From Prolixibacteraceae bacterium UBA6029 (GTDB lineage Bacteria; Bacteroidota; Bacteroidia; Bacteroidales; Prolixibacteraceae): a stretch of 49,021 bases of DNA. Made by a program: the position numbers and the translations under genes. The notes below the pieces were generated by a model. That model was given only the letters and a program-made list of their open reading frames with translations, made no database searches and was not told the DNA's origin. Where the stretch lies: NCBI GenBank assembly GCA_002429385.1, contig DIZL01000006.1, positions 104,818 to 153,838 of the forward strand, read 5' to 3'. This document shows, in pieces, positions 33,497 to 42,355 of the stretch (within the stretch, counting starts at the first letter, position 1; each line of letters begins with the position of its first letter).

Positions 33497-33869
33497 TTCT
33501 GATTTCAAAATTCGGAATAAATACAGACAGGAAAATGGTTTTTGTCTGTGGAGAACATTTTCTGATGACCGGTAGAAAATCCATCTTTTATTCTGTTGCC
33601 TGAAGACAGAACGACAAAGAATATCTCATTAAAGATCATTTGTTGAATGTTTAATCTCTTCATTTCATATCAATTTTAATCTGCAATCACTCTAATTCCT
33701 TATGACAAGCATTGAATTTGGCCTTTACACCAGTTTAATCATACATGAAAATTAACATATTCAACGAACCAGCAAAACTGTTGTGTATTGATAAATAGTT
33801 CTTTAGAGCAATCATGGATTAAGACTATAAATTATTTTTTAGTAAAATACAAAAAACTTTAATAATCAC
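33497..33869. other. Gene-free stretch upstream of the exopolysaccharide promoter
   Basis: No supported reading frame or clear repeat seen in these 370 AT-rich bases. Confidence 0.4.
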
Positions 33870-33901
33870 TTGTTATTTACAAATCAATTGAGCTATTTTT
33901 G
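33870..33901 (+). promoter_or_regulatory. Promoter of the exopolysaccharide locus
   Basis: TTG (33870-33872), 21 nt spacer, then TATTTTTG (33894-33901): a full match to the Bacteroidota consensus. The first gene begins 233 nt downstream. Confidence 0.7.
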
Positions 33902-33907
33902 TACTCA

Positions 33908-34134
33908 ATGTATTTGCAGACCAAAAACATTTTACAATTATTCGCGTTACTACACAAATACTGCTATGTTAGTCTGCTATTTTACTCATAACCCAATCTA
34001 TTGGTGTGACTGAGGGGGCGAAGCTGTGAAAACCACAACCGAAAATTGAATTAGAGACACTTCCTTATATAATAAACAGTATCAATATAAATCTTTCAAC
34101 ACGTTCACAGCCAACAGTATTACCTTTATAACCA
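33908..34134 (+). promoter_or_regulatory. Long untranslated leader of the exopolysaccharide locus
   Basis: About 230 nt lie between the promoter and the first ATG with no reading frame of note. The middle part (about 33985-34050) is GC-richer than its surroundings, with ACCCAATCTATTGGTGTGAC and GGGGGCGAAGCTGTGAAAAC. Long leaders that recruit antitermination factors are established for Bacteroides capsule operons. A similar role here is inference. Confidence 0.4.
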
Positions 34135-34674
34135 ATGATTGAAAGTTTAATTACTTCAAAAACGCGTATTAAGCTCTTACTCAAATTCTTTTTGAATAGC
34201 CAGACCAAAAGTTACCTGAGAAGTTTAGAGACTGAATTCGGAGAATCAACCAATTCCATCCGGGTTGAGTTGAACCGACTGGAGAATGCCGGGCTTCTCG
34301 ACACCTCAACTGTAGGAAACAAAAAAATGTTCTTTGCTAACATTCAACATCCGTTATTTTTTGACATCAACAATATTTTAAAGAAATTTATAGGAATAGA
34401 TCAGATCATCGAACAGATTACCTCCCAGGTTGGTGATCTTCAGGCCGCATACCTTACGGGAGACTTCGCTATTGGCAAGGATTCCAAAATTATCGACCTG
34501 ACACTGGTTGGTGACAGGCTCGATCGTCCGTATATTGAAACACTCGTTGAAAAAGCAGAAGGATTCATCAGCCGAAGGATTAAATACATCATCCTGAGCA
34601 AGGAAGAAATGATTCAGTTTTATAACAACAAACCGGTATTACTCATCTGGAAATCAGATGAGACAAGGAACTAA
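34135..34674 (+). CDS. Winged-helix regulator with nucleotidyltransferase-like C-terminal domain
   Basis: 179 residues. Residues 1-75 form a winged helix: SKTRIKLLLKFFLNSQTKSY, GESTNSIRVELNRLENAGLL (recognition helix region), then a hairpin VGNKKMFFAN. The C-terminal half, QAAYLTGDFAIGKDSKIIDL then LTLVGD, follows the pattern of a minimal nucleotidyltransferase (G-S-x-n-D-x-D), but the GS is GD and only one acidic residue remains. That domain is probably a non-catalytic sensor. Proteins of this type open exopolysaccharide loci in Bacteroidales and are usually labelled ArsR-family. It lies 24 nt before the SLBB export gene, so it should be co-transcribed and probably controls the locus. Confidence 0.75.
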   Translation: MIESLITSKTRIKLLLKFFLNSQTKSYLRSLETEFGESTNSIRVELNRLENAGLLDTSTVGNKKMFFANIQHPLFFDINNILKKFIGIDQIIEQITSQVGDLQAAYLTGDFAIGKDSKIIDLTLVGDRLDRPYIETLVEKAEGFISRRIKYIILSKEEMIQFYNNKPVLLIWKSDETRN

Positions 34675-34698
34675 AAAACATATCTTAACACATATTTT

Positions 34699-37473
34699 AT
34701 GAAATCATCCAATCTTATCATGCGGTCTTTCTTCATTCTGATACTGGCTTTGTGTTTCCTGTTGCGGGGCTCCGGAGTGGGTTTTGCACAAACAGTCAAC
34801 CCTGTTGTTATGGCTCAGATCAATGCCGAATTACAAAAGCGCGGACTGACAGAAAGCGAAGTTCGTGCACGGTTGCTTCAAAAAGGAATTGACCTGGAGA
34901 ATATCCCTCCGGCTGAACTTCCGCAATACCAGTCGAGGGTGACCGCTGTTTTGGATGAACTTCAGGCAGAAAAAAAAGCAGGGAACAGCACTGCTCCGAC
35001 AGTTATAGTAAACACTGCGCAACCCATCCAGTTGGCAGATACTGTCACCGGTCTATCTACCCAGCGGCCAACTGGAGCTCAAATCAGCAAAAACGCAACT
35101 TTACCAATAACCACGCCGAATGAAGCTGCTGCCGAAGCATCCCAACGGGTTGTACAGACCAAAGCGGCAAAAAATAAAGGCAATGCCACCATTTACGGAC
35201 ATTCCATTTTTACCGATAAATCGCTCGAAGTTTTTCGTACCACTAATGGCGCCCAGGCGCCAGATACTTACGTCCTGGGGGACGGAGATGAAATTCGAAT
35301 TACTATTTTCGGAGCTTCACAAACCGATATTCAGCAAAAAATTGGCATTGACGGATCCATTCAACCTTCAGGAGGTGCAAAAATATTTATGAAAGGTCTG
35401 ACCTTGGCACAAGCGCGCGAAGTTATTAAAGGAAGATTGTCTTCTTCCTATACATTTCGACCTGACCAACTTGCTGTAACTATTGCAACTGCACGAACCA
35501 TTTTGGTGAATGTGTTTGGTGAAGCTAAAATTACCGGAGGATTCACTATTTCAGCATTGAACTCTGCGCTGAATGCGTTATCTGCTGCAGGAGGTCCTAC
35601 CGAAATAGGATCAGTACGTTCTATTCAACTGATTAGAGGTGAAACCCGAAAAACCATCGACATTTATCGTTTCATGAACGATCCGACTGAGCAGTTTAAA
35701 TACGATCTTCAGAATAACGATATCATTTTTGTTCCCGTAGCGAAATTGCTCGTTACCATTGAAGGAGCAGTAAAACGTCCGATGACTTATGAAATGCTTC
35801 CAAACGAAACCTTAACCAACCTGATTCAATATGCTGGTGATGTGAGAATGGACGTTTTCCCCGATTTTGTACAGATACAGCGATACATTAACGGTGAACA
35901 AAAGCTGTTTGAATATGATCTTAAGGATGTCCGTTCAGGAAAAACCAAGGTGGATCTGATAAACGGTGATATTGTCCGGATTAAGTCGATCGGCAAGCCC
36001 ATGGACCAGTATGTTGATGTGGAGGGAAGTGTTTATTACCCCGGAAGATTTGATCTTTCATCCAATTCAACTCTTAAAACATTACTTGTCAATGCAAAGC
36101 CGACTTTCGAGGCTAAAACAGATCTCTTATTTATCGAGCGGACAAGACCTGATCAAACGGTTGAATTATTAACAATTCCTTTCCCCGGAAAAGCTGTTGA
36201 TGCAAAAGATTTTCAGCTTCAATCCCGTGACAGGGTGCGAATCATGGACCAGGCATCCTACCGTGACGTAGCAACTATCGCAGTTAGCGGACAGGTAAGG
36301 ATTCCATTTGAAAAAACACTCTCACTTACAGACCGGATCACGGTCAAACAAGCCATTGAAATGGCTGGAGGAGTTAAAAACAGCGTTTATCCGGTGGCCT
36401 ATATCTTCAGAAAGAATCTGTTGAACCCGGTTGAAATAAAATACATCCGTATTGAATTGAGTCAGTCAGATCAGGTCGAATTGCAGCCAGGCGATCGGCT
36501 CAACATATACGACAATACCACCTATACCAATGTAGGGGAAGTCAGGGTGTTCGGTGCAGTTAAAAAGCCTGCCGGATACACTTATGACTCCAGTCTTTCT
36601 GTTCGCGACTTGCTTACCAATTCCGGGGGCTTTACACTCGGCGCTGCCTTTAACCGGGTGGAAGTATTCCGTACGATCCTCTCTCCTACCGAAAAAGTCA
36701 GGCTGGATATGATCACCTTAACAGTGGATTCCACTTATCAGGTACTCAGTCCTCAAAATTTCACCTTACAGCCCTTCGACCAGGTGGTCGTTCGCCTGAC
36801 TCCCGAATTTGTTTTGGGAAGAACAGTGGAACTAAACGGACAGGTGGAATATCCCGGACCGTATGTTCTCGAGTCCAAAGAGGTTCATTTGAGCGAGGTT
36901 ATCAAAATGGCCGGAGGTATGCTGAATTCAGCAGATCCTATCGGTAGTCATTTATTCAGAACCTATAATAAACGTGGAAATATAAGTGTCAATCTGAAAA
37001 AGGCCATGAATCATACAGGCAATGTTAAATCTGATCCCATTTTGTTCGAAGGGGATGTCATCAATATCAACCGGCGGGAGAACACCGTAACGATCCGTGA
37101 AAACGGAACCCGGATGGCACAATATTCGGTAAATCCTGAAATTTCAAATGTCAGAAACGTCATTTATCAGGGACATAAAACTGCGCGATGGTATATCCGT
37201 AACTTTGCCGGTGGTTTTGAGAAACGGGCTAACCGGAACAGCGTGACTGTCACCCTGCCCAATAATCAAATGATATCGACCAAACATACCCTGTTCTTCT
37301 TCAAAAGATATCCGTCCGCCCAACCGGGTTCAATGATCAGCCTGCAGATGAAACCACCGAAGGAAACAGTCGAAGGTAAAAAGACCGACTGGGATGCCAT
37401 TATCGGAAGATCTACTGCTTCACTTACTGCAACAGTAACTTTATTTTTATTAATGAGATCGTTGGGGCTGTAA
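34699..37473 (+). CDS. Polysaccharide export protein with SLBB repeats (Wza-like)
   Basis: 924 residues with a signal peptide (about 1-31, ending GFAQ). After a Gln/Ala-rich region, residues ~185-275 form the Poly_export (PES) domain: TYVLGDGDEIRITIFGASQT, with GIDGSIQPSGGAKIFMKGLT. Several SLBB domains follow (for example VEGSVYYPGRF, VSGQVRIPFEKTLSLTDR, VFGAVKKPAGYTYDSSL, LNGQVEYPGPYVL). A C-terminal hydrophobic helix (TASLTATVTLFLLMRSLGL) probably crosses a membrane. This is the long Bacteroidota form of the Wza-type outer-membrane channel for exopolysaccharide. The Wzz-like partner follows. Confidence 0.92.
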   Translation: MKSSNLIMRSFFILILALCFLLRGSGVGFAQTVNPVVMAQINAELQKRGLTESEVRARLLQKGIDLENIPPAELPQYQSRVTAVLDELQAEKKAGNSTAPTVIVNTAQPIQLADTVTGLSTQRPTGAQISKNATLPITTPNEAAAEASQRVVQTKAAKNKGNATIYGHSIFTDKSLEVFRTTNGAQAPDTYVLGDGDEIRITIFGASQTDIQQKIGIDGSIQPSGGAKIFMKGLTLAQAREVIKGRLSSSYTFRPDQLAVTIATARTILVNVFGEAKITGGFTISALNSALNALSAAGGPTEIGSVRSIQLIRGETRKTIDIYRFMNDPTEQFKYDLQNNDIIFVPVAKLLVTIEGAVKRPMTYEMLPNETLTNLIQYAGDVRMDVFPDFVQIQRYINGEQKLFEYDLKDVRSGKTKVDLINGDIVRIKSIGKPMDQYVDVEGSVYYPGRFDLSSNSTLKTLLVNAKPTFEAKTDLLFIERTRPDQTVELLTIPFPGKAVDAKDFQLQSRDRVRIMDQASYRDVATIAVSGQVRIPFEKTLSLTDRITVKQAIEMAGGVKNSVYPVAYIFRKNLLNPVEIKYIRIELSQSDQVELQPGDRLNIYDNTTYTNVGEVRVFGAVKKPAGYTYDSSLSVRDLLTNSGGFTLGAAFNRVEVFRTILSPTEKVRLDMITLTVDSTYQVLSPQNFTLQPFDQVVVRLTPEFVLGRTVELNGQVEYPGPYVLESKEVHLSEVIKMAGGMLNSADPIGSHLFRTYNKRGNISVNLKKAMNHTGNVKSDPILFEGDVININRRENTVTIRENGTRMAQYSVNPEISNVRNVIYQGHKTARWYIRNFAGGFEKRANRNSVTVTLPNNQMISTKHTLFFFKRYPSAQPGSMISLQMKPPKETVEGKKTDWDAIIGRSTASLTATVTLFLLMRSLGL

Positions 37474-37479
37474 TTCAAG

Positions 37480-37630
37480 TCAGTTGTCGAATGGTTATCG
37501 GTTGTCTGTTGGCGGTTATAAACAACATCAATCATAAATTATTTGACAACGTACAACACTTCGACAACACTTCGACAACTATTTGACAATTGACAACCGA
37601 AAACTATTCCAACAACTTACAACCATCTGA
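37480..37630. repeat. Word repeat of GACAAC type with complementary flank
   Basis: The 3' half is a reiteration of (TT/TC)GACAACxxx words (CGTACAACACTTCGACAAC and variants). The 5' half carries complementary GTTGTC words (CAGTTGTCGAATGGTTATCG). The two can fold back on each other. The same word family appears inside the dehydrogenase gene at 40653-40737. Confidence 0.75.
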
Positions 37631-37666
37631 CAACAAATAATCTTCACCCCCTTCAATCTCAAGCAT

Positions 37667-38797
37667 ATGTCTGAACAAAAAACACCCATCCAACCCAAGC
37701 CTGTTGCCGACGATGAAATCGATCTTCTGGCCCTGGTTAAAACACTATGGAATGGGCGGAGAATCGTTTTATTATCTGTTCTTTCAGGAATTATCCTGGG
37801 TGTGGCTGTTGCCATGCTTTCTCCTAAAGAATATACCGCCACGACCATAATGGTACCCCAGATGGGAGACAGCCAATCCAAACTGGGTGGATTAAGTGGA
37901 TTGGCAGCCTTGGCAGGAATCAGCATGGATAATATGAACCAGGGATCTGATTTATCGCCTATGGTCTATCCCCAGATAATCAGTAGTATTCCATTCCAGC
38001 TGGAACTGATGAATACACCACTTAATTTTGAGGATCATTCGATGCAGATCTCCTTTTTCGATTATTCTATTAAATACAGTAAAGGATCGGTGCTGGGAAC
38101 CATAAAAAAATACACCATTGGTCTTCCGGGTTTACTGATCAAGGCGATCAAAGGAAAACCAAAAAAGTTTAGTATGCCTGGCGATTCGACCAAACAGCCT
38201 GTTTATCTGACCGAAGATCAGGTAACTGTTCAAAAAGCACTGGACGCATTGGTTTCGCTGGATGTAAACGCGAAAGAAGGATATTTAACGCTAACCACAA
38301 AGATGCCTGAAGCATTGGCTGCCGCTCAGCTGGCACAAAAAGCACAGGATATGCTTCAAAGCTTCATCACTGAATTTAAAATTGAAAAGGCAAAAGCCAA
38401 CCTTGATTTTATCCAAGGGCGCTATAATGAAACCAAAGCCGAATTCGAAAAAGCACAGGTTAGCCTGGCTGTTGTAAACGATCGAAACAAGAATTTCACC
38501 AGTGGATTGCCCCGGATAGAAACGGATCGAATACAAACCAAGTACACCATTACTTTTAGTGTATTTCAGGAATTGGCCAAACAATTGGAACAAGCTAAAA
38601 TTCAGGTCAAAAAAGAAACTCCTGTATTTACAGTTGTTCAGCCGGTTATTGTTCCGACTGAAAAATCAAAGCCAAAAAAACCAATGATCGTCGCCATCTG
38701 GCTTTTCCTTGGTGGAATCGTTGGGGTGGGTATTGTCTTTGGAAAAGGTTATCTGGTAGATATAAAGAGTAAATGGAATGATAATAGAATTGCATAA
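37667..38797 (+). CDS. Wzz-type polysaccharide chain-length determinant
   Basis: 376 residues. N-terminal membrane helix at about 33-53 (IVLLSVLSGIILGVAVAML) preceded by DDEIDLLALVKTLWNGRR, the Wzz domain signature. A long periplasmic region with coiled-coil helices (IEKAKANLDFIQGRYNETKA) follows, then a Pro-rich KSKPKKPMIVAIWLFLGGIV second helix near the C-terminus. There is no attached kinase domain. It should sit in the inner membrane and control chain length or export with the SLBB channel. A word-repeat region of about 190 nt separates the two genes. Confidence 0.9.
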   Translation: MSEQKTPIQPKPVADDEIDLLALVKTLWNGRRIVLLSVLSGIILGVAVAMLSPKEYTATTIMVPQMGDSQSKLGGLSGLAALAGISMDNMNQGSDLSPMVYPQIISSIPFQLELMNTPLNFEDHSMQISFFDYSIKYSKGSVLGTIKKYTIGLPGLLIKAIKGKPKKFSMPGDSTKQPVYLTEDQVTVQKALDALVSLDVNAKEGYLTLTTKMPEALAAAQLAQKAQDMLQSFITEFKIEKAKANLDFIQGRYNETKAEFEKAQVSLAVVNDRNKNFTSGLPRIETDRIQTKYTITFSVFQELAKQLEQAKIQVKKETPVFTVVQPVIVPTEKSKPKKPMIVAIWLFLGGIVGVGIVFGKGYLVDIKSKWNDNRIA

Positions 38798-38844
38798 TTT
38801 CACGAATTAAATTGGTAACTTTAAAAATCAATAATTAATCGGAA

Positions 38845-39126
38845 ATGAACAGTCCTGAAGTAAAGGCATTTATCCGACAGCACAGCAACCTCTTCTGGTA
38901 CACGCCGGAAGATAAAAAAGAAAACATCAGTCCTGAATTCCTGGTGGAAATCATTTTGAACTATGGGGATATCAATGATGTCAGGAAGCTTTTTGAAATT
39001 ATGGGAATTGAGCAATTATCTGATATATTTCACAACATTAAGGGCAGAAGAAAATTGAACTATTTTCCTGAAATCTATAATTTCTACTCCTATCTGATTG
39101 AGAAACATGAACATTCAAATATTTAA
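38845..39126 (+). CDS. Small helical partner of AbiEii-type protein (module 1)
   Basis: 93 residues, no signal peptide. The conserved-looking core is LFWYTPEDKKENISPEFLVE then ILNYGDINDVRKLFEIMG. It is similar in pattern to the partner at 44700 (FW, then I-P/S-x-x-L-I/V-E, L-x-Y-x-D-I-N/D-D-I/V-x-K-L-F), and more weakly to the one at 46298. These pairs are widespread in Bacteroidota (perhaps DUF6922). It lacks the winged-helix domain of classical AbiEi antitoxins. It overlaps the next gene by 20 nt, so the two are translated together. Antitoxin function is inferred from that pairing. Confidence 0.65.
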   Translation: MNSPEVKAFIRQHSNLFWYTPEDKKENISPEFLVEIILNYGDINDVRKLFEIMGIEQLSDIFHNIKGRRKLNYFPEIYNFYSYLIEKHEHSNI

Positions 39127-39727
39127 TCCCAATCAGGTTGAGCTTTTGCCACTGGTAAAAGAATTTAAAAAAGAGTTTTACCTGGTAGGGGGAACTGCGA
39201 TTGCCTTGCATATAGGACATCGAAGATCAATTGATTTCGATCTCTTTAAATATAGCCCGATTAAACCCATAAGCATACTTCAAAAGATCTCCGATTTTAA
39301 ATATCCTTATGCTGTTACACGACGAGTAACCGAGCAATTGAATGTTATCATTCACAATGTAAAATTTACATTTTATCAGTACCCTTTTAAAATAACTGCC
39401 ACAGAAAAACTGAATGATATCCTTCAGATGCCAAACCTACTTGATCTTTCTGCAATGAAAGCTTATGCGCTCGGTCGAAGATCCAAATGGAAAGACTATG
39501 TCGATCTCTACTTCATTTTAAAAGACTATTTCACGATAAAACAAATTTCTGACCGAACTACCGATCTTTTTGGACAATTGTTTTCTGAAAAACTATTCAG
39601 GGCTCAACTAAGTTATTTTGACGACATCGATTATTCCGAAGCCATTGAATACCTTGTTCAACCGATTCATGTTGATGAAATCAAAACCTTTCTCATCGAC
39701 AAGGCTACCGATATCTTTGATTGTTAG
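39107..39727 (+). CDS. AbiEii-type nucleotidyltransferase (module 1)
   Basis: Start at ATG 39107 (206 residues); the longer frame uses TTG. The nucleotidyltransferase motif is FYLVGGTAIALHIGHRRSID followed by FDLF, that is GG-T-A with D-x-D. The second conserved region, MKAYALGRRSKWKDYVDLYF, supplies the Lys/Asp pair of AbiEii/AbiGii proteins (PF08843). Canonical AbiEii toxins transfer nucleotides to tRNA and are about 300 residues; this is a short form. It interrupts the exopolysaccharide locus between Wzz and the dehydrogenase, so module 1 was probably inserted there. Confidence 0.8.
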   Translation: MNIQIFNPNQVELLPLVKEFKKEFYLVGGTAIALHIGHRRSIDFDLFKYSPIKPISILQKISDFKYPYAVTRRVTEQLNVIIHNVKFTFYQYPFKITATEKLNDILQMPNLLDLSAMKAYALGRRSKWKDYVDLYFILKDYFTIKQISDRTTDLFGQLFSEKLFRAQLSYFDDIDYSEAIEYLVQPIHVDEIKTFLIDKATDIFDC

Positions 39728-40160
39728 GCTTTGTAAAGGGTCAAAGAGCAAAACCCTATTTTTTAAACCTTATCCTGACTTTACCCGATTATTCATAATG
39801 ATAAGGTTGATAAGGTTGGGGGTTCCCGGGTTTCATCTTCTATGAAGGTTTGTAAAAGAAAATAAGGTTGCATAGATAAAACGCCTGTAAGCAGCACGGG
39901 GAATTAGTAAAGAGGAAAAAGTAAACCTGCCGATGCAGGCGTAATTATTAGGGTAAGGAGAAAATGAGAATTATCCCCAACAATCAATATCATCGACAAT
40001 CTGGAACCTGGAACCTGGAACTTGGAACTTGGAACTTGGAACTTTAAACCTGGAACCTGGAACTTTAAACCTGGAACCTGGAACTTGGAACCCAATCCTT
40101 TTAATCCGTTTTAATCCGCGTAATCTAAATCGTTAATTGTTAATCTTCAATCATTAAACT
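39728..40160. other. Gene-free stretch with repeats
   Basis: Contains AACCTTATC / GATAAGG inverted words (about 39765-39815), the small palindrome CCTGCCGATGCAGG (about 39927) and the word array listed at 39997-40090. No gene supported. Confidence 0.5.
39997..40090. repeat. Tandem array of CTGGAACCTGGAACTT words
   Basis: About ten copies of a 7-bp word (GGAACCT / GGAACTT), in two interspersed forms (CTGGAACCTGG and AACTTTAAACC), cover 94 nt upstream of the dehydrogenase gene. Such arrays are common between genes in some Bacteroidota. The promoter of the dehydrogenase, if any, must lie in or around it. Confidence 0.85.
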
Positions 40161-41591
40161 ATGTCCCCCTCCGCTCAACTACTCGATAAAATAGCCTCCA
40201 ATACCGAGGTCGTTGGGATCATCGGATTAGGCTATGTGGGTCTGCCCCTTGCCGTTGGCTTTGCACAGGCCGGCGTGAAAGTGATTGGATTCGATAAGTC
40301 GCAATCCAAAGTCGATCGCATAAACAGAGGCGACAACTACATCAAAGATATCCGCGATGCCGTATTGCGCGAGGTAGTCGAAAGTATCACCCTGACGGCA
40401 ACCACCGACTTTTCAAGGATCAAAGAATGCGATGCCCTGCTGATCTGTGTGCCCACTCCGCTGGATAAGTTTCGCAAACCGGACATGAGTTATATTGAGG
40501 CTGCATGTATCGCTATCGGCCAAAACATGAAAGCCGGTATATTTATTTGCCTGGAAAGTACCACTTATCCGACCACTACCGAAGATTTCATGCTTCCATT
40601 GATCGAAGCCTCATCCAGACAAAATCCATTTAATCTGCAAGACGTTTCAGGCGAAAACACGACAACTCGACAACCAGACAACAACGACAACTCGACAACC
40701 AGAGAACTAGAGAACACGACTACACGAGAACACGACAGCTTCCGCCACGGCCGCGACTTCTGGCTGGCTTATTCTCCCGAACGGGTCGATCCGGGCAATG
40801 CCTCGTTCCATACGAAGAATACGCCAAAGGTATTGGGTGCCATTACCCCCGAAGGCCTTGAAATCGGACAAAAGATCTATTCCAAAGCCATCGATCAGTT
40901 GCATCTGGTCAGTTCGCCCAAGGTAGCCGAGATGGTTAAAATCCTGGAGAACACCTACCGGCTGGTCAACATCAGCCTGATCAACGAACTGGCCTTGCTG
41001 TCCGGCAAGATGGGCATCGACATCTGGGAAGTAATCGAGGCGGCCAAAACCAAACCATTCGGCTTCCAGGCGTTCTATCCCGGTCCCGGCATAGGAGGAC
41101 ACTGTATCCCGCTCGATCCGTTCTACCTCGAACACATCGCCAAGAAATTTGATTTCGATTTAAGCATGATACATACGGCCGGACATATCAACATGCGTAT
41201 GCCGCATTATATGGTAATTAAAATATCTACTGCATTAAACAGTATAAAAAAAGCGGTGAACGGCAGCAACATTCTTTTCCTGGGGGTAGCTTACAAACCA
41301 AACATTGACGATGCCCGAGAGTCACCGGCCCTCGAAATCATAAACCTGGTGGCAAAAAAAGGGGCAATCGTCACTTATCACGATCCGTTTATTCCACAGG
41401 TAAAGACAGATCATGATCTGTCTTTGCATTCCGTTGAATTAACCGCAGAGGCCTTGCAAAAAGCTGACTGCGTGGTGATCACCACCAACCATTCAGCCTT
41501 CATACCAGAGTTCATCATCCAACATGCCCGGCTAATCGTGGATTTGAGGAATGTGATTCAGGAAAAGGGAAAGAAAGTCTTTAAGCTTTGA
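40161..41591 (+). CDS. UDP-sugar 6-dehydrogenase (UDP-GlcNAc dehydrogenase type)
   Basis: 476 residues, about 40 more than usual. NAD-binding GIIGLGYVGLPLAVGFAQAG at 19-38; LLICVPTPLDKFRKPDMSY; LESTTYPTTTEDF; LAYSPERVDPGN; and catalytic Cys315 in GPGIGGHCIPLDPFYL. The substrate-specificity region fits the WbpA-type enzymes that oxidise UDP-N-acetylglucosamine to the uronic acid, but UDP-glucose cannot be excluded. Residues ~155-196 (SGENTTTRQPDNNDNSTTRE and on) are an insertion encoded by CGACAACTCGACAACC-type words, placed between two normally adjacent core segments. The frame is kept. It is the sugar-nucleotide gene of the exopolysaccharide locus. Confidence 0.9.
   Translation: MSPSAQLLDKIASNTEVVGIIGLGYVGLPLAVGFAQAGVKVIGFDKSQSKVDRINRGDNYIKDIRDAVLREVVESITLTATTDFSRIKECDALLICVPTPLDKFRKPDMSYIEAACIAIGQNMKAGIFICLESTTYPTTTEDFMLPLIEASSRQNPFNLQDVSGENTTTRQPDNNDNSTTRELENTTTREHDSFRHGRDFWLAYSPERVDPGNASFHTKNTPKVLGAITPEGLEIGQKIYSKAIDQLHLVSSPKVAEMVKILENTYRLVNISLINELALLSGKMGIDIWEVIEAAKTKPFGFQAFYPGPGIGGHCIPLDPFYLEHIAKKFDFDLSMIHTAGHINMRMPHYMVIKISTALNSIKKAVNGSNILFLGVAYKPNIDDARESPALEIINLVAKKGAIVTYHDPFIPQVKTDHDLSLHSVELTAEALQKADCVVITTNHSAFIPEFIIQHARLIVDLRNVIQEKGKKVFKL
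40653..40737 (+). repeat. Word-repeat insertion inside the dehydrogenase gene
   Basis: ACGACAACTCGACAACCAGA-type words, then AGAGAACACGACTACACGAG, are reiterated in frame. They match the GACAAC words of the intergenic repeat at 37480-37630. Confidence 0.75.
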
Positions 41592-42030
41592 GCAAGGTAC
41601 TAATTTCACTGCCTGCCCCGGCCTGTCGGGGAATTAAGACGAATTACATGAATTTAGGCTCCCGGATCACGCAGTCTGCTATGTACGCAATAGTTTATTC
41701 CTTTTTATGTATATTGATTGTCTCTGCGTTATTACCGTCTGCAGCGGGCAGGCGTGTATTGACTTGGTGATCTTTGTGGTTAATTTTTAAGTAACTTTTT
41801 AACCATAATACTCCCGAAAGTTTAAAAGTAATTTGAAGACATAAACCAGTAATTCGATAACTTGATATCCAATGTTAAGAAGTGCAGATTGCATAGCTGC
41901 ACTAGCGGGGTATTAATAAGATACGAAAATAGTTTAACCAGATTAATAATGAATCACTTCCAATATTTTTATACTTTTAACCACAGAAAAACATTTTGTT
42001 TTGAATGATAATTTCACAAATACTCAAGCA
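41592..42030. other. Gene-free stretch with palindromes
   Basis: Holds GCCTGCCCCG-GCCTGT-CGGGG (41611-41631), the same palindrome type that interrupts the frame at 44362, and the repeat listed at 41875. A 60-codon frame at 41588-41770 runs through the palindrome and is not supported as a gene. Confidence 0.5.
41875..41903. repeat. Palindromic repeat flanking HEPN-MNT module, left copy
   Basis: TTAAGAAGTGCAGATTGCA (41875-41893) followed by CTGCACT; AGTGCAG and CTGCACT pair. The same 19-nt sequence occurs at 42888-42906, on the other side of the HEPN-MNT module. Confidence 0.8.
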
Positions 42031-42355
42031 ATGAACCGAAATATTAAAAAAAATAGTCACTCAAATTTCAAACATATTGGTTGCTGGTATTGATGCCAGA
42101 CAGGTTTATCTTTTTGGTTCACATGCTCATAATACTGCAAATAGCGATAGCGATATTGATATATTTATTGTTGCGGATCTATATAATAAAAAAAAAATTG
42201 AAATAACCCAACAAGCCAGGAGGTTGCTTCTAAAAAAAATATTTATGCCTGTCGATATTTTGGTATGCGACATCAATGATTTTAACAATAGAAAGAACAA
42301 TTTATCAACATTCGAATATTCAATTGCAACAGAAGGACTAAAAATATATGGATAA
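42031..42355 (+). pseudogene. Minimal nucleotidyltransferase (MNT antitoxin), frameshifted
   Basis: The intact part (42077-42355) contains the MNT core VYLFGSHAHNTANSDSDIDI (GS-x9-D-x-D) and ends IATEGLKIYG. The true start is most likely the ATG at 42031 (MNRNIKK...). From it the frame is lost in a run of eight A at 42046-42053; with seven A the protein would read MNRNIKKIVTQISNILVAGI and continue into the core. So the gene is broken by a +1 change in a homopolymer, or the run is a sequencing error or a slippage/phase-variation site. MNT proteins neutralise HEPN toxins, in some systems by AMPylation. The HEPN partner overlaps by 8 nt. Confidence 0.75.

Noticed and set aside
40707..41135. 142-codon minus-strand frame in the dehydrogenase gene
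   Set aside because: Antisense shadow of the conserved catalytic region.
41588..41770. 60-codon frame after the dehydrogenase
   Set aside because: It runs through the CCCCG...CGGGG palindrome and AT-rich spacer and matches nothing recognisable.
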